DNA of 64,000 bases from Sphingomonas ginsenosidivorax (GTDB taxonomy: Bacteria > Pseudomonadota > Alphaproteobacteria > Sphingomonadales > Sphingomonadaceae), in assembly GCF_007995065.1 (NCBI RefSeq), contig NZ_VOQR01000001.1:871001-935000 (forward strand), given 5' to 3'. The notes beneath the pieces are model-generated. The model saw nothing but the letters and a program-made list of their open reading frames with translations. It made no database searches and had not been told where the DNA came from. The position numbers and the translations under genes were made by a program. Of this stretch, positions 54,425 through 64,000 are shown piece by piece (the stretch's first letter is position 1; every line of letters starts with the position of its first letter).

Positions 54425-56026
54425 ATGAGCGCTCCCGTGCTCGATACCCGATTGTCTGCCGACAGCGAGACGTTCCGCGCCAACGCCGCATACAATTGCA
54501 GCCTAGCCGCGACGCTGCGCGCCGACGTCGCCCGCACGGCGCTCGGCGGCAACGCGCAAGCGCGCGCGCGTCACACCGGCCGTGGCAAGCTGCTGCCGCG
54601 CGACCGGGTCGCGCGCCTGCTCGACCCCGGCTCGGCGTTCCTCGAGATCGGGCAGCTCGCCGCCAATGGCCTGTACGACGACGAAGTCCCCGGCGCCGGC
54701 GTGATCGCCGGGATCGGCCGCGTCTCGGGGCGCCAGTGCATGATCCTGTGCAACGACGCGACGGTGAAGGGCGGGACCTATTACCCGCTCACGGTGAAGA
54801 AGCATCTGCGCGCGCAGGAGATCGCCGAGCAAAACCATCTGCCCTGCATCTACCTGGTCGACAGCGGCGGCGCGAACCTGCCGCACCAGGCAGACGTCTT
54901 CCCGGACCGCGATCATTTCGGGCGGATCTTCTTCAACCAGGCGCAGATGTCGGCCAGGGGCATCCCCCAGATCGCCTGCGTGATGGGCAGCTGCACCGCC
55001 GGCGGGGCCTATGTGCCCGCGATGTCCGACGAGACGATCATCGTGCGCGGGCAGGGAACGATCTTCCTCGCCGGGCCGCCGCTGGTCAAGGCGGCGACCG
55101 GCGAGGTTATCTCCGCGGAGGAACTCGGCGGCGCGGACACGCACGGTCGCAAGTCCGGCGTGGTCGATCATGTCGCCGAGAATGACGACCATGCGCTGAC
55201 CATCGTCCGCGACATCGTGTCGACCCTGCCGCAGCAGGTCTCCGCTCCCGTCAACCTGCGGGCACCGCGCGCGCCGAAATTCGACGCCGACGACCTGTAC
55301 GGCATCGTCCCGGCCGACGTGCGCGCGCCGTACGACGTGCACGAAGTGATCGCTCGAATCGTCGATGCCTCCGAATTCCACGAATTCAAGGCGTTGTACG
55401 GCACGACGCTGGTCTGCGGCTTTGCCCATATCTGGGGTCAGCCCGTCGCGATCCTCGCCAATAACGGGGTGCTGTTCAGCGAAAGCGCGCAAAAGGGCGC
55501 GCATTTCATCGAGCTCGCATGCCAGCGGCGAGTCCCCTTGCTGTTCCTGCAGAACATTTCGGGCTTCATGGTGGGCGGGAGATACGAGGCCGAAGGGATC
55601 GCCAAGCACGGCGCGAAGCTCGTCACGGCGGTCGCCACCGCGACCGTGCCGAAGATCACCGTGCTGATCGGCGGCAGCTTTGGCGCCGGAAACTACGGCA
55701 TGTGCGGCCGCGCCTATTCGCCCCGCTTCCTGTTCGCATGGCCGAACAGCCGGATCAGCGTGATGGGCGGCGAGCAGGCTGCGTCCGTGCTCGCCACGGT
55801 CCACCGCGATGCCGACAGCTGGACGCCCGACCAGTCCGAAGCCTTCAAGGCACCGGTTCGCCGGAAATACGAGGACGAGGGCAACCCCTGGTACGCCACC
55901 GCGCGGCTGTGGGACGACGGCATCATCGACCCCGCGCAGACCCGCGACGTGCTCGGCCTCGCGCTGGCCGCCACGCTCAACGCGCCGATCCCCGAACGCC
56001 CCGCGTTCGGCGTCTTCCGGATGTGA
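54425..56026 (+). CDS. acyl-CoA carboxylase carboxyltransferase subunit (MccB/AtuC-like)
   Basis: This is a 533-residue biotin-dependent carboxyltransferase beta subunit. It shows [68 protein letters not shown] and [18 protein letters not shown], the pattern of methylcrotonyl-CoA and geranyl-CoA carboxylases rather than propionyl-CoA carboxylase. The C-terminal half has [23 protein letters not shown]. It transfers carboxyl from biotin to the gamma-methyl group of a 3-methyl-2-enoyl-CoA. ATG 54425 is preceded by AAGGA. With the following alpha subunit it forms the holoenzyme. Confidence 0.94.
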   Translation: MSAPVLDTRLSADSETFRANAAYNCSLAATLRADVARTALGGNAQARARHTGRGKLLPRDRVARLLDPGSAFLEIGQLAANGLYDDEVPGAGVIAGIGRVSGRQCMILCNDATVKGGTYYPLTVKKHLRAQEIAEQNHLPCIYLVDSGGANLPHQADVFPDRDHFGRIFFNQAQMSARGIPQIACVMGSCTAGGAYVPAMSDETIIVRGQGTIFLAGPPLVKAATGEVISAEELGGADTHGRKSGVVDHVAENDDHALTIVRDIVSTLPQQVSAPVNLRAPRAPKFDADDLYGIVPADVRAPYDVHEVIARIVDASEFHEFKALYGTTLVCGFAHIWGQPVAILANNGVLFSESAQKGAHFIELACQRRVPLLFLQNISGFMVGGRYEAEGIAKHGAKLVTAVATATVPKITVLIGGSFGAGNYGMCGRAYSPRFLFAWPNSRISVMGGEQAASVLATVHRDADSWTPDQSEAFKAPVRRKYEDEGNPWYATARLWDDGIIDPAQTRDVLGLALAATLNAPIPERPAFGVFRM

Positions 56027-56129
56027 CGATGCTGCCTTCCACCGAAGAGCGGGGCCCTGCGCCGACCCGACACCGCCCCGACGGTCACGGCGGTCACGGC
56101 GGTCGTCCCTCATCACAGGGCACATCCCG

Positions 56130-58046
56130 ATGATCGAATCGCTCCTGATCGTAAACCGCGGCGAGATCGCCTGCCGGATCATCCGCACCGCCCGCGCGAT
56201 GGGGATCCGCACGATCGCGGTCTATTCGGACGCCGACGCGACCGCGCTCCACGTACGCGATGCCGACCAGGCCGTGCATATCGGCCCGGGCCCGGCGCGC
56301 CAAAGCTATCTGGTCGGCGAGGCCATCATCGCCGCGGCGCGCGACACCGGAGCCCAGGCCATCCACCCAGGCTACGGCTTCCTCAGCGAGAACGCCGACT
56401 TCGCGCAATCGGTGCTCGACGCAGGGCTGGTCTGGGTCGGTCCGCGCCCCGACAGTATCCGCGCCATGGGTTTGAAGGACGCGGCGAAGGCGCGCATGAT
56501 CGCCGCGGGCGTTCCCGTCACGCCCGGCTATCTCGGTGCGGATCAGTCACCCGAACGCCTCGCCTCGGCGGCGGCGGACATCGGCTATCCCGTCCTCATC
56601 AAGGCGGTCGCGGGCGGGGGCGGGAAGGGCATGCGGCGCGTCGATACGCCCGCCGAATTCGCCGACGCGCTCGCGTCCTGCCAGCGCGAGGCGGCGTCGT
56701 CGTTCGGCAACACCGCGGTGCTGCTCGAGAAATATATCCTCTCGCCCCGCCATATCGAGGTGCAGGTCTTCGGCGACACCCAGGGCACCATCGTCCACCT
56801 CTTCGAACGCGATTGCTCGCTGCAGCGCCGTCACCAGAAAGTGATCGAGGAGGCGCCTGCGCCCGGCATGGACGATGCGAGCCGCGCCGCGATCTGCGCT
56901 GCCGCGGTGAAGGCAGCGAAGGCGGTCGATTATGTGGGCGCCGGCACGATCGAATTCATCGCCGATGCCAGCGATGGCCTGCGCGCCGACCGGATCTGGT
57001 TCATGGAGATGAACACGCGGTTGCAGGTCGAGCATCCCGTGACCGAGGCGATCACCGGCATCGATCTGGTGGAGTGGCAGCTCCGCGTCGCCAGTGGCGA
57101 ACCGTTGCCCATGCGGCAGGACGAGTTGCGCATCACCGGTTGGGCGATCGAGGCGCGGCTCTATGCGGAGAACCCCGCCACGGGGTTCCTCCCGTCGATC
57201 GGGCGCCTCGATCACTTCGCCTTGCCGACCGAACTTCGCATCGAGACCGGCGTCGCCGCGGGCGGCGAGGTCAGCGCGTTCTACGATCCGATGATCGCCA
57301 AGCTGATCGTTCACCGCGCCGATCGGGCCGACGCGATCGATCGATTGAAGCAGGCGTGTGAGCGCGTCGAATGTGCGCCCGTCCACACGAACGCCTGGTT
57401 TCTGGCGCGATTGCTGGCTGCCCCGGGCTATGCGGCCGGCACCGCGACGACCGCGTTCATCGCCGATCATCTCGACACGCTCGCGGACGACCCCGAGCCG
57501 AGCCCGGCGCTGTTGCAGGCTGCCGGCGACGCGCTCGTCGCACGCCATTCTTCCGGCGGCGGCGCGTCGCGAATGCCTGCCGGGCTTCGCGGGTTTCGGC
57601 TGAATGCGGATCGCGTGAACCGGATCGAACTGGTGGCGGACGGCAAACCCTACACCGTCGCGCTGAGCCAGCCGGGTGCAGGCCTTTATGCGAGCCGGGA
57701 CCGGCCGGGCGTGTCGATCGACGAGGACGGCCACGTCACCGCGTTCGAACTCGGGCAGAGCTTTTCGATCCGGGTGCCACGCGTCGAGGGCGCGGCGTCC
57801 GGCCCCGCCACCGACGGCGTGATCCTTGCGCCGATGCCGGGCCGGATCATCGCGGTCGACGTGGTCGCGGGCGCGATTGTGACGAAGGGCCAGAAGATCG
57901 TGACGCTGGAGGCGATGAAGATGGAGCATTCGCTGACTGCGCCGTTCGACGGCGTCGTCGCCGACCTTGCCGCAGCGGTTGGCGGGCAGGTCGCCGAGGG
58001 GACGAGGCTGGCCAGGATAGAGCGGAGCGAGCCACCCGCCGCCTAA
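56130..58046 (+). CDS. acyl-CoA carboxylase biotin-containing subunit (MccA/AtuF-like)
   Basis: This is a 638-residue alpha subunit. A biotin carboxylase domain comes first (LLIVNRGEIACRIIRTARAMG; KAVAGGGGKGMRRVD; EMNTRLQVEHPVTE; HHQKVIEEAPAP-like RHQKVIEEAP). The C-terminal biotinyl domain carries biotin on K597 in EAMKMEHS, followed by VAEGTRLARI. Length and order match methylcrotonyl/propionyl/geranyl-CoA carboxylase alpha subunits. It partners the preceding gene. ATG 56130 has a weak ribosome-binding site (CAGGG); the region before it has short direct repeats of GGTCACGGC. Confidence 0.95.
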   Translation: MIESLLIVNRGEIACRIIRTARAMGIRTIAVYSDADATALHVRDADQAVHIGPGPARQSYLVGEAIIAAARDTGAQAIHPGYGFLSENADFAQSVLDAGLVWVGPRPDSIRAMGLKDAAKARMIAAGVPVTPGYLGADQSPERLASAAADIGYPVLIKAVAGGGGKGMRRVDTPAEFADALASCQREAASSFGNTAVLLEKYILSPRHIEVQVFGDTQGTIVHLFERDCSLQRRHQKVIEEAPAPGMDDASRAAICAAAVKAAKAVDYVGAGTIEFIADASDGLRADRIWFMEMNTRLQVEHPVTEAITGIDLVEWQLRVASGEPLPMRQDELRITGWAIEARLYAENPATGFLPSIGRLDHFALPTELRIETGVAAGGEVSAFYDPMIAKLIVHRADRADAIDRLKQACERVECAPVHTNAWFLARLLAAPGYAAGTATTAFIADHLDTLADDPEPSPALLQAAGDALVARHSSGGGASRMPAGLRGFRLNADRVNRIELVADGKPYTVALSQPGAGLYASRDRPGVSIDEDGHVTAFELGQSFSIRVPRVEGAASGPATDGVILAPMPGRIIAVDVVAGAIVTKGQKIVTLEAMKMEHSLTAPFDGVVADLAAAVGGQVAEGTRLARIERSEPPAA

Positions 58047-58136
58047 CCGCGCCGGCGATACCTCGTAAGGTCGATTGACCTGGCAAATCGCACCCCGCAA
58101 AACCCCGACGATCGATCCGACGAAAGTTATTTCCGC

Positions 58137-59585
58137 ATGTCTCTCATCCTGTCCGATCCGGCGCTGTTGCGCGGGCAATGCTATGTCGATGGCAGTTGGG
58201 TCGGAGAGGGCGCGATCGCGGTCGACGATCCTGCGAGCGGCGAGACGCTCGGCCTGGTGCCGTCGCTCGGCGAGGCCGAGACCGATGCGGCGATCGCGGC
58301 CGCCGAAGCGGCGCTGCCAGCGTGGCGCGCGAGGACTGCCGGCGACCGCGCGCGGATCCTCAGGCGATGGTTCGACCTGATGATGGCGGCACAGGACGAT
58401 CTCGCGATGATCCTGACACGCGAACAGGGCAAGCCGCTGGCCGAGGCAAAGGGCGAGATCGCCTATGCCGCGGCCTTCCTCGAATGGTTCGGCGAGGAGG
58501 CGAAGCGTGTCTATGGCGAGGTGATCCCGAGCCACCGCACCGACAGTCGCATCATCGTCCTCAAACAACCCGTCGGCGTGGTCGCGGCGATCACGCCGTG
58601 GAACTTCCCCGCGGCGATGATCACGCGAAAGGTTGCGCCGGCGCTCGCGGCAGGCTGCACGATGGTGTTGAAGCCCGCGACGCAGACCCCGCTATCGGCA
58701 CTGGCGCTCGCCGTGCTCGCGGAGCGGGCAGGGGTGCCGAAGGGCGTCTTCAACGTCGTGACCGGGTCCTCGCGCGTGATCGGCGCGGCGCTGACGGGCA
58801 GTGCCGTCGTGCGCAAGCTGAGCTTCACCGGCTCGACCGAGGTCGGCCGGACGTTGATGGCACAGTGCGCGCCGACCATGAAGAAGCTGTCGATGGAACT
58901 GGGCGGGAACGCGCCGTTCATCGTCTTCGCCGATGCCGATCTCGATGCCGCGGTCGAGGGCGCGATGGCATCGAAATACCGAAATTCCGGCCAGACCTGC
59001 GTCTGCGTCAATCGTATCCTCGTCCAGCGCAACGTGGCCGATGCGTTCGAGGCGAAGCTCAAGGCCGCCGTCGACAGGCTGAAGGTCGGGCCGGGCACGC
59101 AGGCGGGCGTGATGCAGGGCCCGTTGATCGACGCCAACGCGGTGGCGAAGGTCGAGGAGCATATCGCCGACGCGCTGGCCAAGGGCGGACGGCTGGTCAC
59201 GGGCGGCAAGCGCTCGGGGCTCGGCCATAGTTTCTTCGATCCGACGATCGTGAGCGGCTGTACCCCGGACATGGCGTTGGCGCACGAGGAGACGTTCGGG
59301 CCGCTGGCCTCGATCTTCCTCTTCGACACCGAGGACGAGGCGATCGCGCTGGCCAACGACAGCGAGGTCGGGCTGGCCGCCTATTTCTACACGCGCGACC
59401 TGGCGCGGACGTGGCGCGTCGGCGAGGCGCTGGAGGTCGGCATCGTCGGGATCAATACCGGGATCATCTCGACCGAGGTCGCGCCGTTCGGCGGGATCAA
59501 GCAATCGGGCATGGGGCGCGAAGGGTCGCGGCACGGGATCGAGGATTATCTCGAGCTAAAATATCTTTGCATGGCGGGGATGTGA
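58137..59585 (+). CDS. NAD(P)-dependent aldehyde dehydrogenase (succinate-semialdehyde type)
   Basis: This is a 482-residue ALDH of the GabD/SSADH group. The cofactor region is FTGSTEVGRTLM, the general base is E254 in MELGGNAPFIVF, and the nucleophile is C288 in NSGQTCVCVNR. GVVAAITPWNFPAAMITRKVAPALAAGC is the class signature. It oxidises an aliphatic aldehyde or semialdehyde to an acid. In this cluster it probably handles an aldehyde released during side-chain or ring breakdown. ATG 58137 is the start; no strong ribosome-binding site is seen. It follows the carboxylase by 90 bp. Confidence 0.93.
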   Translation: MSLILSDPALLRGQCYVDGSWVGEGAIAVDDPASGETLGLVPSLGEAETDAAIAAAEAALPAWRARTAGDRARILRRWFDLMMAAQDDLAMILTREQGKPLAEAKGEIAYAAAFLEWFGEEAKRVYGEVIPSHRTDSRIIVLKQPVGVVAAITPWNFPAAMITRKVAPALAAGCTMVLKPATQTPLSALALAVLAERAGVPKGVFNVVTGSSRVIGAALTGSAVVRKLSFTGSTEVGRTLMAQCAPTMKKLSMELGGNAPFIVFADADLDAAVEGAMASKYRNSGQTCVCVNRILVQRNVADAFEAKLKAAVDRLKVGPGTQAGVMQGPLIDANAVAKVEEHIADALAKGGRLVTGGKRSGLGHSFFDPTIVSGCTPDMALAHEETFGPLASIFLFDTEDEAIALANDSEVGLAAYFYTRDLARTWRVGEALEVGIVGINTGIISTEVAPFGGIKQSGMGREGSRHGIEDYLELKYLCMAGM

Positions 59586-59610
59586 CCCGTCCTTCGGACA
59601 GGAATCGACC

Positions 59611-60372
59611 ATGGACTTGAACGGCGTAGCGGCGATCGTCACCGGCGGGGCATCGGGCCTCGGCAATGCCACCGCGACCATGTTGGCGGCGGCGGGCGCG
59701 AAGGTCGCGATCTTCGATCTCAACGAAGACGTCGGCGCACGCGCGGCGCAGACGATCGGCGGTGCGTTCTTCAAGGTCAATGTCGCGGACGATGCCAGCG
59801 TCAGCGATGCGATCGCGGCGGCGCAGGCGGTGCACGGGCCGGCGCGCGTGCTGGTCAATTGCGCCGGGGTCGCGCCGGCGATCCGCATCGTCAACAAGGA
59901 GGGGCAGCCGCACCCGCTCGACGCGTTCCGCAAGACGGTCGAGGTCAACCTGATCGGCACCTTCAACATGATCTCGAAATTCGCCGCGGCGCTGATCGCT
60001 GCGGGGATCGAGGGCGAGGAAGCGGGGGTCGTCGTCAACACCGCCTCGGTCGCTGCGTATGACGGACAGATCGGGCAGGCTGCCTATGCGTCGTCGAAGG
60101 GCGGGGTGGTCGGGCTTACGCTGCCCGCCGCGCGCGATCTCGCACAGCACCGCATCCGCGTGGTGACGATCGCGCCGGGCATCTTCCTCACCCCCATGCT
60201 GATGGGCCTGCCGCAGGCGGCACAGGACTCGCTCGGCACGCAGGTGCCGCACCCGAGCCGGCTGGGGAAGCCCGAGGAATATGCGCAGATGGTCGCCGCG
60301 ATCGTCGCCAACCCGATGCTCAACGGCGAAGTGATCCGGCTCGACGGCGCGATCCGCATGGCGCCCCGCTGA
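59611..60372 (+). CDS. SDR, 3-hydroxyacyl-CoA dehydrogenase type II (HSD10-like)
   Basis: This is a 253-residue SDR. The cofactor motif is TGGASGLG, with NCAGVAPAIRIVNKEG, NTASVAAYDGQIGQAAYASSKGG (catalytic YASSK) and TLPAARDLAQHRIRVVTIAPGIFLTPML. This combination matches the mitochondrial 17-beta-hydroxysteroid dehydrogenase type 10/short-chain 3-hydroxyacyl-CoA dehydrogenase family and FadB2x-like bacterial proteins. FDLNED after strand 2 favours NAD. It would oxidise a (2-methyl-)3-hydroxyacyl-CoA. It starts 25 bp after the ALDH. Confidence 0.92.
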   Translation: MDLNGVAAIVTGGASGLGNATATMLAAAGAKVAIFDLNEDVGARAAQTIGGAFFKVNVADDASVSDAIAAAQAVHGPARVLVNCAGVAPAIRIVNKEGQPHPLDAFRKTVEVNLIGTFNMISKFAAALIAAGIEGEEAGVVVNTASVAAYDGQIGQAAYASSKGGVVGLTLPAARDLAQHRIRVVTIAPGIFLTPMLMGLPQAAQDSLGTQVPHPSRLGKPEEYAQMVAAIVANPMLNGEVIRLDGAIRMAPR

Positions 60373-60390
60373 CCTGTTGGGAGTAGGACG

Positions 60391-60882
60391 ATGACCGATT
60401 TCGTGACGGCCGATTGCGGCATCCGGCAGCTGCACGCGCGCTTCGCCGACGCGGTATGGCGGCAGGATGCCACGAGCTTCGCCGACTGTTTCGCGCCCGA
60501 CGGCGTCTGGAAGATCGCCGGCATGGTGCTCATCGGCCGCGACGAGATCGGCAGGGCGTGCGGACCGCTGCTGGGGCGGTGCGAGCGGATCCAGCTGGTC
60601 ACCGGACAGCCGATCCTCGAGGTCGGCGACGGGTCGGCGATCGGACGGTTGCAGATGACCGAGTTCGCCAAGAAGCGCGACGGCACCACGGCCCTGACGT
60701 TCGGGACCTATCATGACCGCTATGTCGAGCATGACGGGGCGTGGTGCTTCGCGTGGCGGCACTGGACGATGGCCTATCACGGCCCGGTCGACATGAGCGG
60801 CCCCTATGTCACGCCGCCGGACTACGGTGCGTTTCCCGGGATGCCCGAGGCGGACGAGCCAACCTACGTGCGTCCGGCATAG
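60391..60882 (+). CDS. NTF2-like (SnoaL-fold) protein
   Basis: This is a 163-residue protein with the NTF2-like cone fold pattern: IRQLHARFADAVWRQDATSFADCFAPDGVWKI, then GRDEIGRACGPLL and YHDRYVEHDGAWCFAWRHWTM. Members include ketosteroid isomerases, SnoaL cyclases and small dioxygenase beta-subunit relatives. The role here is open: isomerase, hydratase, or a beta-like subunit for the nearby Rieske oxygenase. GGGAG precedes ATG 60391, 18 bp after the SDR stop, so it is in the same operon. Confidence 0.85.
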   Translation: MTDFVTADCGIRQLHARFADAVWRQDATSFADCFAPDGVWKIAGMVLIGRDEIGRACGPLLGRCERIQLVTGQPILEVGDGSAIGRLQMTEFAKKRDGTTALTFGTYHDRYVEHDGAWCFAWRHWTMAYHGPVDMSGPYVTPPDYGAFPGMPEADEPTYVRPA

Positions 60883-61028
60883 GTCGTCCGCGCCGCCAAT
60901 CCATCGCTCTGGCGGATTCGGCATGCCGGGCGCGCATGGTGCTGGACAGGTCTGCCCGACGGCGCGCATCCCGGTGTGTAATAGACAGGCCTGTTGACTA
61001 GAACGGCGGGCCATACCGAGGAGCGGAT

Positions 61029-62888
61029 ATGACCTGCCTGCCAACGCAGACGCCATCGGCCGACGAGATCGACATCGCTGCGCTCAAGGCGAAATATGCG
61101 CACGAGCGCGACAAGCGCATCCGGACCGAGGGGCAGGAGCAATATGCCCGCCCGACCGGCGACGTGATCGAGGATTACGTCACCGATCCGCACATGCCCG
61201 TCACCCCGCGCGACGCCATCAGCGAGGAGATCGACGTCGTCGTGCTCGGCGCGGGCTGGTCGGGGATCATGGCCGCGTACAATCTGGTCAAGCAGGGGAT
61301 GACCGATTTCCGCATCGTCGACACCGCCGGCGACTTTGGCGGGGTGTGGTACTGGAACCGCTATCCGGGCATCCAATGCGACAACGAATCCTACATCTAT
61401 CTGCCGCTGCTCGAAGAGACCGGCTTCATGCCGTCGCGCAAGTTCGCCGACGGCCGGGAGATCCAGCGCTATGCGCGCAGTATCGCCGAGACGTTCGGCT
61501 TCGCGGACAAGGCCCTCTTCCATACCCAGACCAGGGGATTGCGCTGGGACGCGGAGATCGACCGCTGGCGGGTGACGACCAATCGCGGCGACGACCTTCG
61601 CGCGCGCTTCGTGATCGTGGCGAGCGGCGTACTCAACATGCCCAAGCTACCCGCCGTGTCGGGGATGGACCGGTTCAACGGCAGGATGTTCCACAGCGCA
61701 CGCTGGGACTATGGCTATACCGGCGGGTCGTACGAGAACCCGGTGCTCGACCGGCTCGCCGACAAGCGCGTCGCCATCGTCGGAACGGGCGCCACCGCGA
61801 TCCAGATCGTCCCGTACCTCGCGCGCTACGCCAAGAAGCTCTACGTCGTGCAGCGAACCCCCTCCAGCGTCGACGAGCGGCCCAACCCGCCGACCGATCC
61901 CGACTGGGCCGCCGGGCTGCCGGCAGGGTGGCAGCGAGCGCGCCAGGCCAATTTCCACCGCGCCGCGATGGAAGCGTTCCATCCGGGCGACGAGGACCTG
62001 ATCTGCGACATCTGGACCGAGATCAGCCGCAATCTCGCCGCGGAAATGGCAGCGGAGGGCTGGCCCGCGCTGACGCCGGAACAGTTCATGGCGAAGCGCG
62101 ACGTGGTCGAGTTCCGCGTGATGGAGCGGCTGCGGAGGCGGGTCGACGATCTCGTCGAGGATCCGGCAACGGCGGAGGCGCTCAAGCCCTATTACCGCTT
62201 CCTGTGCAAACGCCCGCTGTCGAGCGACGAATATTACCCGGCGTTCAACAGGCCCAATGTCGAGCTGGTCGATGTCTCGCTGACCAAGGGTCTGGAGGCG
62301 ATGACCGAGAAGGGCTTCGTCGCCAACGGCAAGGACTATGAGGTCGACTGCATCATCTTCGCCAGCGGGTTCGAGGTGACGAGCGATCTCGAGCGGCGCT
62401 GGGGGATCGATGTGATCCAGGGCCGCGACGGCGCGTCGATCTACGACCATTGGCGCGACGGGCCGCGGACGTTCCACGGCGTCATGACCGCGGGTTTCCC
62501 CAACCAGTTCTACATGGGCTACATCCAGGGCGGGCTGAACGCCTCGGTCACCGAGCAGAACGGGCGGCAGGGCTATCACATCGCGCACATCATTGCCGAA
62601 GCCCTGAAACGCGGCACGCCGGTCGTCGAGCCGACCCAGACCGCGATGGACGCCTATGTCGCGCATTTCGAGGGGAACGAGATCGACACGTCGGCCTTCT
62701 CCCGCGAGTGCACGCCGAGCTATTTCAACAACGAGGGCGAGGGTGACGGGAAAGCCAAATGGCGATTGTTCCGCGCCTATGCGCCCGGCTGGGATGCGTT
62801 CCAGACGCTGCTGACGGTCTGGCGCGACCAGGGCGATATGGAGGGGCTTTCGTTGCGCGCGCCCGTCGCTGGATCGCACGGGCGGTGA
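61029..62888 (+). CDS. flavin-containing (Baeyer-Villiger type) monooxygenase
   Basis: This is a 619-residue class B flavoprotein monooxygenase. The FAD motif is GAGWSG (74-79), the Baeyer-Villiger fingerprint is F216-NG-RMF-H222-SAR-W226-D, and the NADP motif is VGTGATAIQI (251-260). GGVWYWNRYPGIQCDNESYIYLP is the conserved ATG-region. An N-terminal extension of about 60 residues precedes the FAD domain, as in long BVMOs of the cyclododecanone/phenylacetone group. It probably turns a cyclic or linear ketone into a lactone or ester. GAGGAGCG precedes ATG 61029. It lies in the same transcriptional direction as the upstream genes with a 146-bp gap. Confidence 0.93.
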   Translation: MTCLPTQTPSADEIDIAALKAKYAHERDKRIRTEGQEQYARPTGDVIEDYVTDPHMPVTPRDAISEEIDVVVLGAGWSGIMAAYNLVKQGMTDFRIVDTAGDFGGVWYWNRYPGIQCDNESYIYLPLLEETGFMPSRKFADGREIQRYARSIAETFGFADKALFHTQTRGLRWDAEIDRWRVTTNRGDDLRARFVIVASGVLNMPKLPAVSGMDRFNGRMFHSARWDYGYTGGSYENPVLDRLADKRVAIVGTGATAIQIVPYLARYAKKLYVVQRTPSSVDERPNPPTDPDWAAGLPAGWQRARQANFHRAAMEAFHPGDEDLICDIWTEISRNLAAEMAAEGWPALTPEQFMAKRDVVEFRVMERLRRRVDDLVEDPATAEALKPYYRFLCKRPLSSDEYYPAFNRPNVELVDVSLTKGLEAMTEKGFVANGKDYEVDCIIFASGFEVTSDLERRWGIDVIQGRDGASIYDHWRDGPRTFHGVMTAGFPNQFYMGYIQGGLNASVTEQNGRQGYHIAHIIAEALKRGTPVVEPTQTAMDAYVAHFEGNEIDTSAFSRECTPSYFNNEGEGDGKAKWRLFRAYAPGWDAFQTLLTVWRDQGDMEGLSLRAPVAGSHGR

Positions 62889-62958
62889 TTGCCTCCTCGG
62901 GGTGGACTTCGAGGGGTGATTTTCGAACAACCGGGGACGCGACAGAAGGACAGCAACC

Positions 62959-64000
62959 GTGAACAAGCCGGTCAGTATCGCCGTCGAGGACCTTGCCCAG
63001 CCGTTGACCTACGGCGTCGCACCGTTCCTCTCCCCGGACTATGCGCGCGCGGAAAAGGACAGGCTCTGGCCGCGGGTATGGCAACTCGCCGAGCGGGTCG
63101 AGGACTTCAGGGACGTGGGCGATTTTGTCACCTACAACGTCGCCGACGAGTCGATCATCATCATCAAGACGGGCGAGGACAGCTACAACGCGTTCCATAA
63201 CGTCTGTCCGCATCGCGGTCGGCAGCTGGTCGACACGCCCGACGGCGTCCACAGCGTGCGCGGCAATCGACGCAACTTCGTCTGCGGCTTCCACGGCTGG
63301 ACCTTCGATACCGAGGGCAACAACGTCTACATCCTCGACCAGGACGACTGGAAGGGCGCGCTGACGCCGGACCGGACGTGCCTGAGCCGCGTGCGGGTCG
63401 ACAGCTGGGGTGGCTGGGTATGGATCAACATGGAGCCCGAGGGCGAGACGCTGACCGCGTTCCTCGAGCGCGCAGGCGAGGTGCTGACGCATTTCGAGCT
63501 CGACAAGATGCGCTACAAATGGCGCCAATGGGCGGTCTATCCGTGCAACTGGAAGACCGCGATCGAGGCGTTCATGGAGCCGTACCATGTCGCCGGCACG
63601 CATACGCAGCTGCTCGATTACGGCGATTACTATGCCTACAGCGTCGCCTACGACAAGCACAGCGTCAGCGGGTTCGACCAGAAGGGTCTCGCTGCCAAGA
63701 TGAGCCAGGGCGGCTCGGTGTCCCGCGCGGGCAAGGGCAATGATCCGCGCGTCTCGACCTATGCGCTGGCGCGCGAGAACTACGAGACGCTCAACTATAC
63801 CGGGTCGAGCGACACGCTGGTCGCGGCGGCCAAGCGGCTGGTCGAGGAACTGCCCGAGGGAACGCCCGCGGGCGAGGTGATCGCGCACTGGATGAAATCG
63901 GCCAAGGCCGACGATGCCGCCCGCGGCGTCGTCTGGCCCGAAATCCCCGCCGACATCATGGCCGAGGCGGGGCTGGCCTGGAGCCTGTTCCCCAACATCA
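62959..64000 (+). CDS. aromatic ring-hydroxylating (Rieske) oxygenase alpha subunit, 3' truncated
   Basis: This is the first 347 residues of a Rieske non-heme iron oxygenase. The Rieske ligands are C83 and H85 in NVCPHRG and C109 and H112 in FVCGFHGW. The catalytic domain shows FMEPYHVAGTHTQLL, with mononuclear-iron histidines H210 and H215 in the H-x4-H motif; the distal carboxylate ligand is past or near the window end. GTG 62959 is preceded by AGAAGGA. It follows the monooxygenase by 70 bp. The substrate may be an aromatic or other carboxylate, and the partner reductase is not visible. Confidence 0.92.
   Translation, partial: MNKPVSIAVEDLAQPLTYGVAPFLSPDYARAEKDRLWPRVWQLAERVEDFRDVGDFVTYNVADESIIIIKTGEDSYNAFHNVCPHRGRQLVDTPDGVHSVRGNRRNFVCGFHGWTFDTEGNNVYILDQDDWKGALTPDRTCLSRVRVDSWGGWVWINMEPEGETLTAFLERAGEVLTHFELDKMRYKWRQWAVYPCNWKTAIEAFMEPYHVAGTHTQLLDYGDYYAYSVAYDKHSVSGFDQKGLAAKMSQGGSVSRAGKGNDPRVSTYALARENYETLNYTGSSDTLVAAAKRLVEELPEGTPAGEVIAHWMKSAKADDAARGVVWPEIPADIMAEAGLAWSLFPNI

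Overview
The window reads as chromosomal DNA of a high-GC alphaproteobacterium, most likely a sphingomonad (Sphingomonas or a close relative). The evidence is two TonB-dependent receptors beside catabolic genes, dense GTGA/ATGA gene overlaps, many GTG starts, a copy of the dispersed repeat that translates as 'FGLSLSK' (about 53.09 kb), and short genes of types I associate with this family. No rRNA, tRNA, CRISPR array, complete insertion sequence or origin was seen. Both ends cut genes: an MFS transporter at the left and a Rieske oxygenase alpha subunit at the right.

Left part (0-16 kb) is mixed. It holds an MFS exporter, a retropepsin-like exported protease, an old-yellow-enzyme reductase divergent from its likely HxlR regulator, an SDR and an isochorismatase-fold hydrolase. 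An alpha/beta-hydrolase remnant follows. Next come an overlapping MASE1 histidine kinase/response regulator pair and a three-gene envelope operon (a CsgG-family protein, a divergent paralogue of it, and an LprI-like lipoprotein). After a gene-poor stretch of about 0.9 kb there is a ketopantoate-reductase-like/VOC pair facing a LysR regulator.

Centre-left (16-31.3 kb) is a compact locus. A gamma-glutamyltransferase-like enzyme is divergent from nine tightly packed genes: two DUF885-type metallopeptidase relatives, a Gfo/Idh/MocA oxidoreductase, a D-2-hydroxyacid dehydrogenase and a complete Opp/Dpp-type ABC importer (two ATPases, Tat-lipoprotein binding protein, two permeases). A TonB receptor follows. 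Together they look like capture, inner-membrane import, amide-bond cleavage and oxidoreduction of one small peptide-like or N-acyl compound. I could not identify the substrate.

Centre (31.3-34.3 kb) has a small exported protein, a Ni-type glyoxalase I, an orphan SagB-type flavin dehydrogenase (a RiPP-maturation-like enzyme) and a small membrane protein.

Right part (34.3-64 kb) is a large catabolic region. A ferredoxin/P450 operon (the P450 has an extra C-terminal domain) lies behind a long palindrome and is followed by a DapB-like dehydrogenase, an SDR and a second TonB receptor. A minus-strand beta-oxidation operon holds a CaiB transferase, a nitronate-monooxygenase-family protein, two thiolases, an enoyl-CoA hydratase and an acyl-CoA dehydrogenase. 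An amidohydrolase and an IclR regulator are divergent from a plus-strand run: acyl-CoA synthetase, hot-dog hydratase, CaiB transferase, biotin-dependent carboxylase beta and alpha subunits, aldehyde dehydrogenase, HSD10-like SDR, NTF2-like protein, Baeyer-Villiger-type monooxygenase and Rieske oxygenase. The gene set fits oxygenase attack on a branched, cyclic or terpenoid/steroid-like carbon source followed by CoA-ester breakdown. The actual substrate is not readable from the sequence.
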